Source: Zarea fungicola (Eukaryota; Ascomycota; Sordariomycetes; Hypocreales; Cordycipitaceae). Taken from it: a stretch of 64,000 nt of DNA. The DNA lies in the NCBI GenBank assembly GCA_900169235.1, contig FWCC01000075.1, positions 62,001 to 126,000 on the forward strand, in the 5' to 3' direction. Below are positions 54,485 to 64,000 of this stretch, piece after piece. A program made the position numbers and the translations under genes. Each line of letters starts with the position of its first letter. Position 1 is the first letter of the stretch. The notes beneath the pieces were generated by a model. That model was not told the origin of the DNA, did not search any database, and saw only the letters and a list, made by a program, of their open reading frames with translations.

Positions 54485-55531
54485 GTGAACGCTGTGCGTA
54501 AATTGCTGCAAGAGCAAAAGGGGTCGAAGGTAAACTTTTGTAACAACAAAATTTGAGAGGGTTGCAAGAAATTTTACTGGTGGACAGGCGCTATTTCTTA
54601 CTTTCACTGCATTGTAGTAACCAGTCTATGAGGAGGCGCGGTCTATTTGGACCAATTACGCATGTCGGCTCAAAAGGCCAGGCTTACTATGAGTAAATTC
54701 GCGGGGTTTTAGATGCCGCCGTTGTACTACCATTTACCTCCCATTGTAGAGCAGCGCTTTAAAAGTAGTGAAGTAGAGGCCCTAGTCCTTTCGTATTAGG
54801 GAATTATTACCAATTCCAAGGTCTGGTGCGTTGGTAAACCGAAATCGTGTTACAAGAATTATGGGCAATCCATCCTACTTAGTAACACACAGTGGTTGCA
54901 TAACTATTCCAGTGTTCGTTTGTGGTCAGCAATTATGGATTTGATGGTAGTCTCATCCTAGAGCTTAGCTGCATGTTCTCTTGTACACAGACAGTTTCTC
55001 GACCAAGAACTCCCTGTATGGCTTCGCCACCGTCTTCGAAACGGAGGCTAGTCGCGAGTCTCAATATAACTTAGCGGCGCTTTCCATAATAGGTGTAATT
55101 TAACTAGGCGGTACATTTCTAGCCAATCACGCTACCCTGTGTCAAGTAGCGCGTGGATCTGGTCCCCAGCGCCAGAACGTAAATGCTGAATCCATTTTGA
55201 CGAATTATAAAGCAACGTCAGGGCAGGCAATTCTGACTGGACGGTTTTCTGCCGAGCGTTTCACCGCGGCTCTTTGTATCTAGCTATCCTTTATTATTTG
55301 TCCTGGAACATTAGTAAGATACCATGTTACGTATCTTCGGATTTGAGTACCCCCGTGTCACATCATGAGCTCATCAAATCCAGGTCTTATGTTTAATAGG
55401 CATATATGTACACATTCTCCTCGTCGTGTTGTTTTGTCCCTTATTCTTGCCTATTCTCATATGTTTCTACCTCGGCGACGTCTGCACTTTTAGACATTGT
55501 ACACTTACAAGGCATTACTAAAGACTGTGCC
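54485..55531. other. divergent intergenic region
   Basis: About 1 kb between the MDR gene (-) and the MFS gene (+); probably holds both promoters. No coding frame is supported. Confidence 0.5.
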
Positions 55532-57133
55532 ATGGAATCTGGGACAGTCAGTCACGATGGCGCCGTGGTCAACCAAAATGAAGCAGTTCCGTCTGCTGGA
55601 GAAATCACGGAGAAGCCCGCGGAAAATTGGGTGGTTGAATCGCTGTCAACCTCCCACGAGATAGCATTGGTTCTGCTAATGTGCATGACCCAGTTCTGTA
55701 CTCGTAAGTTTTCCTAAAATACGCTTGCCGGGCAAGTAGATGGACACTCACTAACAATGTTCCAAGAAGCCGCGTTTACCGGAATTCTCGCCCTGCTTCA
55801 CGTGGTTGGGGATTCGTTCCACGAAACAGATACTCTGCAACTTTCCTGGCTTGTCGCAGGCTATTCTCTGACAGTGGGCACCTTTATTCTCTTTTCAGGG
55901 AGACTAGGTGATGTTTTTGGGTACAAGCGCATGGTGGTGGTAGGGTTCTCTTGGTTTTCGTTTTGGTCAGTCCTGGTCGGCATCAGCGTTTATACGGAGC
56001 TCAGGCTTGCGATTTTCTTCAGGGTTTTGCAGGGAATTGGCCCTGCATTGTGCCTCCCAAACGCTTTGGCGATTCTAGGATCCGTGTACCCTCCAGGACA
56101 TCGCAAAGCAATGGTTTTTGCCTTCTTCGGTGCTGTTGCGCCGCTGGGGGCTGTTTGTGGCGGTATATTCTCCTCGCTTCTCGCTCTGGCATGGTGGCCT
56201 TGGGCAATGTGGGCGCTTGGAATTTGGCTAGCCATATGTGCCCTGGCTGCAGCATTCCTCGTACCCGACATTCCGAGGGCAGCAACGTCTCGGACTTCCT
56301 GGAGAGCATGGTCGGACGCATTAGATCTTCCTGGCACTGTTCTCGGTACTGCATCGTTGGTTTTATTCAATTTTGCTTGGATTCAAGCACCAATCGATGG
56401 CTGGGGAACGGCCGTGGTAATCGTTCCTCTCATCCTAGGCCTTACCCTGTTTTTCGCATTCGCTTTCGTGGAGTTCAGGCTGAGCCCAAACCCAATTCTT
56501 CCATTCGCCGCCGTCAACGCAGATGTTGCGTTTGTGCTTGTGGTCGTAGCTTGTGGCTGGGCAACATTTGGGATATGGACCCTGTATTTATTTCAGCTTA
56601 TGGAGGATGTCCGTGGGCTATCGCCTTTGCTTAGTACCGTATGGCTCTCTCCGGCTGCAGTCGCAGGCGGTTGCGCAGCGGTGCTGACGGGAAATTTGTT
56701 GGGCCGCTGGCAGATTCAGCCGCCAATTGTCATGACACTTGCTTTGCTAGCATTCAGTATCGGCGTCATCTTGACAGCAACTGCGCCGCCTGGCCAGATA
56801 TATTGGGGCCAGATGTTTTTCTCCATGATAATAATGCCGTTTGGTATGGATATGAGCTTCCCTGCAGCAACACTAATTCTCTCCAATGCGGTTCCTAGGG
56901 AGCACCAGGGCGTCGGCGCAAGTTTGGTGAATACGGTTGTCAACTACGGCATTGCGCTAGGTGTAGGTTTCGCGGGTACGGTCGAGGTGCACGTTCGGGA
57001 ATCCGATAGGACAATAGGAGATCGGCTTCAGGGTTATAGGGGTGCATTCTACATGGGAATTGGCTTGAGCGGCTTAGGTTTAGGAATTTGTCTCGTGTTC
57101 ATTTGGCGCATGAACTTCCGCACCCGGAGATGA
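55532..57133 (+). CDS. MFS transporter, DHA2 (drug:H+ antiporter) type, 512 aa
   Basis: Plasma-membrane exporter candidate with 13-14 hydrophobic segments. Exons 55532-55703 and 55767-57133; the 63-nt intron (GTAAGT donor, CACTAACAA branch, CCAAG acceptor) restores MTQFCTQAAFTGILALL. Signature features: FSGRLGDVFGYKRMVVVGF in the helix 2-3 loop, a helix-4 FFRVLQGIGPALCLPNALAILGS, and antiporter motif C in helix 5, GAVAPLGAVCGGIFSSLLA. This pattern matches fungal relatives of aminotriazole-resistance and toxin-efflux pumps. It lies divergently from the MDR gene and within reach of the UstYa genes, so a role in exporting the cluster product is plausible but unproven. Confidence 0.88.
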
Positions 57134-58879
57134 TATTTCGGAGCCTGAGTGAGGATGATGGCATGCTACTAGCTACAGTATCTCACAGGCCAGAGCTGAA
57201 TCTTTTTAAGATCTATTCCATTGGAGACCATTGAACACGGCTTTTCGGCTCTGCAATAATACTCTACAGATATAGTGTTCTTCCATCCTAGCCCTTGAAA
57301 GCAACTTGCAGCATGCACTATAGGTCTCCAGTCTTCTATCTCCTGGGGCGCGCTTTACTTAACATAATGATTTGCCAGTTGGAGGGTCATGTATAACATA
57401 CAAACGGCAGACTCGGCGACGAGTAGTCAATCTCAGTCGGCACAATCTAGCCCGAGTCAGTCCATATCGGAAATTCAACTAAGGGTCCCACTCTAAGCTA
57501 GGTATGTGTTGCTTGATGCGGCCTATTCTATCCAATCATGGGGAAGCGGCAAAATTCACTTCAAGGTCAGTTGAACAGACAAAAGGTGTCGCCATATTCT
57601 TTGTTAAAACTATTGTACAGCGTATAGCATTTTGAGCAAGTAATATATAGCATGACGGAAGCCCAGTGTTACGAATGCAATAAAGCGAGATGGCCGACCA
57701 AAGGACAGCCAGGCTTAAGTGACGCAACTAGTAATATCCTAGATAGGAAGGAGGGAGAAGGTCATATAACTACTTAGTATCTACCCTAAGGACCAGGTCA
57801 AGATTCTTAGGCTAATTATAGATTCTTGACTTAAATACAAGTAGCATATTGCAAGGATGAACTCAAAGGGCCTCATCATATTACTAGAACTGACACGGTT
57901 TAAGGGGTTAACAGCTGCAATGGCTAGACAGTTGTTTTCTGCCACAGTGACCCCGGTTATAGATTAAGCCTCACATGTCTAGATACATGCATACAAAGAT
58001 AAACATAGGCCCCATCAACCATGTTCAACAACTAGGGGCACAGGCAATCGTTGGGACATTTCTCACCATGGCAACTGATGATAGCAAGGCGCACTCCGCA
58101 GCAGAGAGAAGAACCCTGAGGGCAGAATGAAAGTAGAATTCTGTTCCTTGATGTTCTTCTATAAAGAAATAATCTAGCTAGGAATAACTACCTCGATTTA
58201 TAGCCAAAATCCCTCGTTTACAGTGTCTTTTTCTGGTTCTTTATGTACCGTTTTGTTATTATACCTCTCTGTTGATTATTCGGTAGTTGTAGGTGGCTGG
58301 TGGTAGCGCACCCTGCGCGATATTTTCTGGCATGCCGACCCGGACGAGTGTGGGTGGCAGCCAACCTGCTCAACCACTTCTCTCTTAGCCTAGCCCGGTC
58401 CACAACAGTATCTCCCAAGTCAAGTGCCTAGGCGAAATAGTCTGTGAGTTCCTGTCTTCCTCCCGGGTTCAATTGTCCATCACATTGCTAAATGTTGTTC
58501 CATGAGGGTACCGCCAATATAAACGTTCAGCAATAGGGGAATAGTCACTTCATTGAGGTAGCTTTGTGTGCGATTGCGAAGAGTTGATATATAGTTTCCG
58601 CTGCAGGTGAGTTTGTAGTGGGGGAGGTAGTCCCAAGACGTGGTTTTTTTTTTTTTGCATCGTCATATATCTGCTGAATGGTCAAACAAGTAGTTATGAA
58701 AATGGGCAGAAGTAATTCTTCGATAACGGTAGTGCGGAGCGTGAATCAATATTAATAACAGCATTCTACCTTAGTTAGCTGGAAGAAGCCATCTGGGGAT
58801 AATCATAACATCACGCGAGGCGGTGCCAGACGCATCACCGTATGGCTGAATAGTTTAAGACAATATACAAACAAGACTT
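57134..58879. other. 1.7-kb gene-poor region
   Basis: 3' flanks of the MFS (+) and methyltransferase (-) genes and AT-rich spacer. A sequence with a GGTTCAATT T-arm-like box near 58470 was considered as a tRNA but does not fold as one. Confidence 0.5.
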
Positions 58880-59817
58880 TCAGTTTTTCGAGTTCTGGCC
58901 AATAACCCAGTACATGGTGAAACCGATCTGCGCGATACAACTATCAATTTCAGACTGAATCATGTCGGCCGCCTCGTCGGCATCTTGATGAGTCTTTAAC
59001 CACTCGAAGCCACCGCGATCGACGATACCATGCATTGATTGCCGCCCTGCAGCGTTAATAACTTTTCCGGCGTCTTCCTGTTCAGATTGGGTCAGAGAAA
59101 ATGTGCTCCATTCCTGTCGTGCCACATTTGCATATCCTACACCCTGGACTTGGTTCTTCAGGTGAAGAGGAGATCTCCAGGAATGTTAGCCAGTCTCGCA
59201 CTCTATTTATTTATTTTTTGTCAGTAAGATGGCGCTGGAGAAACATACGAGGTAGATCGACCGACTGAAGCGGCGTAGCGCACATCTGTTGTAATCCACT
59301 TTGAGAATGTCTCCGTCATAGGTAAGCATACCCAAGTTGGATATCCAAGTTCCTCCCAAAAGAGATAGCCTCCAGGTTGTAGCAAAGTTCGCAAATTGGC
59401 AGCTACTATCTCCCACTCATGTGATCTTAACGCAAACATGAGACATCGGACATGTACAAGATCGTATATTCCCAGTATTTCCTGGGGAAAAGGTTTCATT
59501 GCATCGGCAAAGGCTAGCTTGACATTTCCTGGTATCTTCGAAGCGTCCGAAAACTTGGAGGTGTCAAAGTCGTAGCCATCGAGACGCGATGTGGGTGGTA
59601 GCTGCGCCGCAAGATGCTGAATCCAAATGCCTGTGCCTGTGCCCACGTCAGCAACAGCAACAGGACGATGGAGCGACGATAAATGCGCTGCAACACTTTC
59701 TGGGATAAGTTTATTATCAGTCTGTTTCAGGAAAACATGGTGTTGAAAATCCAGGCGGCCTTCTTCAATGCCTTTTTGGCCGCTGTTCAAAGTGTAAGGG
59801 GATTGCCCAGTTGCCAT
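58880..59817 (-). CDS. LaeA-like SAM-dependent methyltransferase, 287 aa
   Basis: Class I methyltransferase of the fungal family that includes LaeA-like and secondary-metabolism O-/N-methyltransferases. Exons on the minus strand: 59817-59249 and 59174-58880 (864 nt). The N-terminal segment YTLNSGQKGIEEGRLDFQHHVFL is followed by the SAM-binding motif I VADVGTGTGIWIQHLA, a motif-II-like LDGYDFDTSKF, and YDLVHVRCLMFAL then LQPGGYLFWEEL (motif III). The second exon holds KNQVQGVGYANVARQEWST and a helical C-terminus. Choosing the acceptor CTGGAG at 59175 avoids in-frame stops. It lies on the same strand as the SDR gene, with a MITE between them. Confidence 0.82.
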
Positions 59818-60466
59818 TATTGCAAGGTCTTGTATGAGTAAGTGTTTAGCTATTAAGACGTAGAATTGCGAGGCTCGATCTCAGTGCAGTGAACTGGCAT
59901 CAATTATGTTTGACATCTCCTTATTCTGCGGCGGCCACTACATTCGCGTCCGCATGCGGATTTAGATTTCCGCGCTCTGATGACCAACTTCTCCGCGCCA
60001 TTCCTCACCCAACTGACCTAACTATTCAAGTGGGGTTCTAAGGTTTCCTGCCACATGACTAGACCAACAGTATATCTTCTTAATAGCACACTCGTTACGT
60101 TTAGTTCGTAATAGTTAGTAGCGTAGGTTAAGGTTAGTTAGTAGGGGGGTTAGGGTTAGTATAAAGGTTAGTATGGTATAAATTAATTATTAATTATAAG
60201 TAACTATCATATATTTTTCATAAAGATTAAAAGAGAATGGCAAAGCGATTAGTTAGTGAAGTATAAAAAGAGTATATTATTAGGCTAGAAAAACCTTAAA
60301 CCCCTACTTGAATAGTTAGGTCAGTTGGGTGTAGCCACCATTCTAACAGCGATTGGACTCGGCTTTGCGAGAGAATGATATACGTCGCCAAGTACTACAC
60401 TCAAATTGCAAACCAGAACCAGTGGTCTGGGGCGCTTCAACCCCTGAGCTTTTGAACATCTCCAAC
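59818..60466. other. intergenic with a MITE-like element
   Basis: Separates methyltransferase and SDR genes on the minus strand. Most of it is the inverted-repeat element at 60006-60331. Confidence 0.6.
60006..60331. mobile_element. MITE-like element, 326 bp, 41-bp terminal inverted repeats, telomere-like interior
   Basis: Termini 60006-60046 and 60291-60331 are inverted copies (CACCCAACTGACCTAACTAT at the left start, its complement at the right end), with a few mismatches. The interior is AT-rich and contains GGTTAG/TTAGGG-type words, including GGTTAGGGTTAG at 60148-60159. No clear target duplication was found. Confidence 0.75.
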
Positions 60467-61216
60467 TCAGACCTCAATCTCAAATTCTTTGGACTCGTAC
60501 AGATTCCAGGCACATGAGGCAATATTCTGCGGACTCGTTTCCTTTGCTGCTGAATCGACAACTCCCATCACCCGGACCATGCCAACATGGACACCTTTTG
60601 GCGTAAAGACTTCAGCAAGCGTTTGACACATATTCCTTTGCGCGGCTTTCACCAAAGACAATGTGAACAATGGTGTATAAGGGTCTCGGGAGAGCCATGT
60701 ACCAGTAACGAGGAAAGACGGTTTTGCCGACGCATCTGACTCGGCAAGGTCAACAAGCTTCGGCATTGCCCATTGCGCAGTATGAAGAAGGGCAATGTTG
60801 GTAATCTAGCACGAAATTAGAATGCTATATACCGTATGCGTTACATCATATGTGTTGGCATGGTATCTTACCTTGAAGTCATAAATCATTTGATCTTCCG
60901 TCTCCTCTTCAATAGATGTTGGCCGAATGACTGCCGGATTGAAGTAAACCGTCTCGATTTTCACACCCTCGGCCGAGACGGTGCGCAAAACTTTCTTAAA
61001 CTGCTCGCCGTCTGCAACATCGGTAACGAATGTAGAGACATTTACCCCGGGAGCTGCAGCTTCCACCGCCTTGCGATCAATGTCGAGTTGTTGCTGCCTC
61101 CTGGCAATAAGCGCCACATGATTGTATCTTTTTGCAGCGAAGAGTGTCGCAACAGATTGGCCAATGCCGGGGCCAGAGCCAATTAAGACCAATGCATATG
61201 GGGATCGGGCTGCCAT
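60467..61216 (-). CDS. short-chain dehydrogenase/reductase (atypical), 227 aa
   Basis: NAD(P)H-dependent Rossmann-fold enzyme. Exons on the minus strand: 61216-60872 and 60805-60467 (684 nt). The N-terminal loop GSGPGIGQSVATLFA and NHVALIARR define the coenzyme-binding strand and helix. The expected Y-x3-K catalytic pair is not present: the relevant segment reads FTLSLVKAAQRN, with a Lys but Leu/Ser where Tyr is expected, as in a divergent fungal SDR group. Residues FLVTGTWLSRDPYTPL precede it. Stop is at 60467. The role and substrate are unknown; it is the fourth tailoring-type gene after the UstYa cluster. Confidence 0.8.
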
Positions 61217-62899
61217 GATCGCTTTATGCTAGTAGGGTTAAGCACTTAGAATCAGTTTCAGTTGCTTTATAATTGCTAAGAGGCCGGCGCGAGTGCTGAT
61301 TATTTATCAGTGGCGGCGGTATATACCTGACTAATTGGCTAGATGGCATGGCTGTAGATGGCTTGCGCTTCTTGAGCTGCTAGAAATTCTAATTGGCGTA
61401 TATGTGCCGGCCACAAATATTGAAGCATTGATTATAAAGAAAGTTCAGACTTTACTCATAAAGTTTATTTGTGAGATTATCAAGACGCGGGGAAATGTGC
61501 AGGTTGTTAAGTCGGCGGCATATATCCGACCAATTGGCAGCAGGCATGGCTGTAGATGGCTTGCGCTTCTTGATCAGCTTCAATTGTCTAGTCGGCAAAA
61601 ACGTGCCGACCAAACAGATTCACAGCTTTGATTACCAAGAAAGTTCAGTCCTTATTATAAAGCTCTTCTTTACTTTTTAAAATAGGCAAATGTCTCGAAA
61701 CTCCTTAGAAAGCTATCTTACTAATATAAATCGGCAAGTGCGAGGATGACAAGGTCTTCCATTGGGATTCACCAAACTCAACACCACAGATAAGACTATG
61801 ATTCCGGAGTTTTCGCCGGATGCCAATCTTCGGGATTCTGTTAGAGAGACTGGTTTAATTTTTTTTCTATCAGCATTGCACGAGATCTCTCAACATAGAG
61901 GGGGGCAAGCGACCAAAAGTAACCAAGTCGATCATTAGCGGGCCTCACATGAAGCGCAGACTAAATGTTCGAAATCCGCCAATGAGACAGCTCAAACGGA
62001 CAGCTGACAGGGGCACCAGTGCTTCAATAAGACGAGGCCGCCGTACAATTTACTGTCACAGTGTGTTAAGTCGAACTTACAGATACTAAGAGTAACGCTC
62101 CACCACGCAGATGATTTAAAAGACAAACACTACAACCAGTGCAGAATATGTTCAGTATATTCGACCAGGAAATGAATCTAATTAAATACAGTGGCATTTA
62201 TGTATTTTCTACTCAAATATTAGTCATTTTCTTTCATATTGACTTCCCTCTTTGTACGTTCTGGAGGTATACGCTATAGCCAGGGGTATTTGGTTCGTTG
62301 TCACTCACATCAAGTGCTCCCATCACCAACGCCAGTGACTATAAGTCTCACCTACTGGCAAATTAACACGTAATGGGGTAATTCTAGCGCGCTGCTAAAG
62401 TTCGTGTTTGCCTGTACATCTGACGGATATATCCAAGCAGCCCCAGTCATTTATTAGAGCATATGCCTCGCGGCCTGCAAAAGCGGATACGCCATCCCTT
62501 GCTCAACACATGCCTTGAGATGGTGGGGACGGGCAAGTGACGTTAGTTATCGGACTAGTGCAGTCACACGGACTAGGGCAATCACTGCCGTGGAGCTGAC
62601 CATGACTGAACTTCGTCCCTGTGTGAAAAGCAGTGGGGTGATCTGCCGTCTCACTTTCGACTATCGACAGCCTGAGAAATTGCCAAGACAGCGCGTCAAA
62701 GCGGGATTTTCAACCCAGAACGAGACTAGACTATCTACATATCCATTTCCTCTTAGGCCTAGCATCCCAGCAGAGAATGCTAGAGCTGAATGGATACCTT
62801 CAGACTGTGGCCATGGGGATCCTTTCCATCACAGTGGAAGTTATCATCTTGAGAAATCAGCTGTGAACGCAGGGCCCTACCTGATCTGGAAGATAAATA
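61217..62899. other. 1.7-kb gene-poor region with a direct repeat
   Basis: Upstream of the SDR gene. Contains a pair of direct repeats with 200-bp period (61311-61468 and 61511-61665) and otherwise no coding signal I can support. Confidence 0.5.
61311..61665 (+). repeat. two tandem copies of a ~155-bp unit
   Basis: Copies at about 61311-61468 and 61511-61665 share GGCATGGCTGTAGATGGCTT followed by GCGCTTCTTGA, and GAAAGTTCAG near their ends. The second copy also carries an internal inverted repeat GTCGGCA...TGCCGAC (61591-61610). Confidence 0.7.
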
Positions 62900-63224
62900 G
62901 ATGCCCCTCGGTTTACCATCATTGAGATTGTGCTTACTCGTTGCAATACAGGTGTCCCAGTATGGTCTCCCGGCCGCGGAGGTCCTGTCGTTGACTCTTC
63001 TAAATTCTTCGACGAAGCATAGCATTCCAGGCTCTCGGTCCAATATAGTACAGACACTCAGTGTTTTCGTTGCCGAGGTCGAGACTGGTGCCTGGATCCA
63101 AGCGGGAGAGCCAAACTTTGCTCTCTTTACTTGTGCAACCAGCACCATTCAAAGTCTTATGCGCTCGGTGCTCGTGGCGCGGTCCTCTGACGTGCCGCTG
63201 GATACAGGCGACAACTTACTCTAG
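62900..63224 (+). pseudogene. probable C-terminal fragment of a fungal transcription factor
   Basis: A plus-strand frame to TAG at 63224 contains VSQYGLPAAEVLSLTLLNSS, an LSVFVAEVETGAWIQAGEPN stretch and FALFTCATSTIQSLMRSVLV, which together resemble the C-terminal helices of Zn2Cys6 regulators. No DNA-binding domain or intact upstream exons were found within about 1.5 kb, so this is probably a remnant. Family assignment is by impression only. Confidence 0.35.
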
Positions 63225-63831
63225 GAGTGGGATCCCTATACTAATTCGCAACACTGGGAATGGTTTTTGGATTAACCTTGCTGGCCTGCCTCACCCGACA
63301 AGCTAATAAATGAACCAAGCTGAATATGTCTGCCCTTTTCCCCATAATTGACCGATTTCATGTGGTTATTATGGGAAAATAGGACTAATTAAACTAATTT
63401 GCTCAAATGCCTATACCTTTTTTCTTTTCGTCTTCTACCTGCTCTGTGACTTTAATAGCAGCAATGTATCAGTTGCTACAAACGTGTTCAGTGTCCTCGA
63501 TCTTCAATCCACTGTAGTAATTAGTTTCGCAAACTTATAAAGCAGCGGCTTGATTCGCTCAAAAAGGTGCATAGATCGATCGTCAGTCACTGGTCACTAC
63601 GCTTAAGATTTGACATGGCCTAGCGACGACAAAAGTTGGCGGGCCAATCTCACGCCTTTTGGAGTGTGACTCCGCAACTCGCCGAGGCCGAAACCGGCGA
63701 AATTTTTATGTCACCCATGTTACTTCGTTTCTTCCATGGGTCCTATTTAAAGAACCCTTTTTCTTCTTCTTACATTGAGGCGGTGAAAAATGTCCTCTTC
63801 GCGCAATACACTGGCATTGAATTGAGAAGCC
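63225..63831. other. intergenic, promoter of the last gene
   Basis: No gene is supported. A region of about 600 bp precedes the ATG at 63832. Confidence 0.4.
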
Positions 63832-64000
63832 ATGTCTACGACATTAACCTCGTCGTCCATTGAGCTGACCAACTCCCTCGGCTTCTCAGCCAGCCTGCCC
63901 GTTAACACGACGGCTGCTAGCAACAGAAGACGAAGCGTTTTGAGCCGAACAGAGGATGAGATTCTAGAAGCGTCTCGTGCAGCCGACTCGGAAGCACCAG
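63832..64000 (+). CDS. 5' end of a gene running off the window, possibly an MCT-type MFS transporter
   Basis: ATG at 63832 opens 56 codons with no stop before the end of the window. The protein begins MSTTLTSSSIELTNSLGFSA and reaches RTEDEILEASRAADSEAP. The acidic -ASRAADSEAP ending resembles the segment just before the first helix of fungal monocarboxylate-type MFS transporters, where an EGGYGW motif usually follows. The call depends on sequence beyond the window. Confidence 0.5.
   Translation, partial: MSTTLTSSSIELTNSLGFSASLPVNTTAASNRRRSVLSRTEDEILEASRAADSEAP

Noticed and set aside
55951..56634. 227-codon plus-strand frame
   Set aside because: Shifted reading of the DHA2 transporter exon; lacks membrane segments.
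58440..58500. tRNA gene suggested by a GGTTCAATT box
   Set aside because: No complementary acceptor stem or anticodon arm could be drawn around it.
60148..60159. true telomere or chromosome end
   Set aside because: Only two TTAGGG-like words within an inverted-repeat element; ordinary genes continue on both sides.

Overview
The window is nuclear DNA of a filamentous ascomycete, most likely a Sordariomycete and plausibly Hypocreales. Genes carry short (about 45-155 nt) GT-AG introns with CTAAC-like branch sites. Typical families of this group are present: Zn2Cys6 activators, a CFEM-GPCR, GH55, DUF3328/UstYa, GPI-anchored Ser/Thr proteins and APC/MFS transporters. The genus is not identified. 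Exon structures were read by hand from splice signals, reading phase and family sequence patterns, with no RNA evidence. I found no rRNA or CRISPR array and no convincing tRNA.

Layout, 0-31.9 kb: the second half of a GH55 exo-beta-1,3-glucanase with an unusual C-terminal extension (1-2853); a Zn2Cys6 regulator (3344-5274); an omega-type and a phi/theta-type glutathione S-transferase in tandem (6136-9063); a hemerythrin-fold protein (10015-10630); an MCT-type MFS transporter (11575-12906); a DUF6601-like membrane protein (13517-14641); a GPI-anchored protein (15497-16093); a small conserved hypothetical (18288-18965); and a CFEM-domain PTH11-like receptor (20953-22567). From 23.0 to 31.9 kb there is a coherent catabolic block: APC permease, Zn2Cys6 regulator, aldehyde dehydrogenase, RidA-family deaminase and a heme-dependent oxidative N-demethylase-like protein. 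Together they suggest uptake and breakdown of an N-methylated or amine nitrogen source.

Layout, 33-43 kb: two small secreted cysteine-rich proteins (effector candidates), a conserved low-complexity nuclear-type protein, and a 1017-aa dynamin/Mx-like GTPase. Two adjacent reading frames of the dynamin join through one intron, and it ends in nucleoporin-like GLFG repeats.

Layout, 45-61 kb: the most interesting region, a putative RiPP (dikaritin-like) cluster. A 46-codon gene encodes a signal peptide and a C-terminal YLICNNC. It lies beside two UstYa/DUF3328 genes, each with paired HxxHC motifs, and a third divergent membrane protein with the same paired-HxxHC design. Farther along the same side come an MDR oxidoreductase, a DHA2-like MFS exporter, a LaeA-like methyltransferase and an atypical SDR. 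Mobile-element debris is interspersed: a solo copia-type LTR with a 5-bp target duplication, two MITE-like inverted-repeat elements, a dispersed repeat pair and a 200-bp-period direct repeat. The window ends with a probable broken regulator fragment and the 5' end of a new gene (63832 onward).
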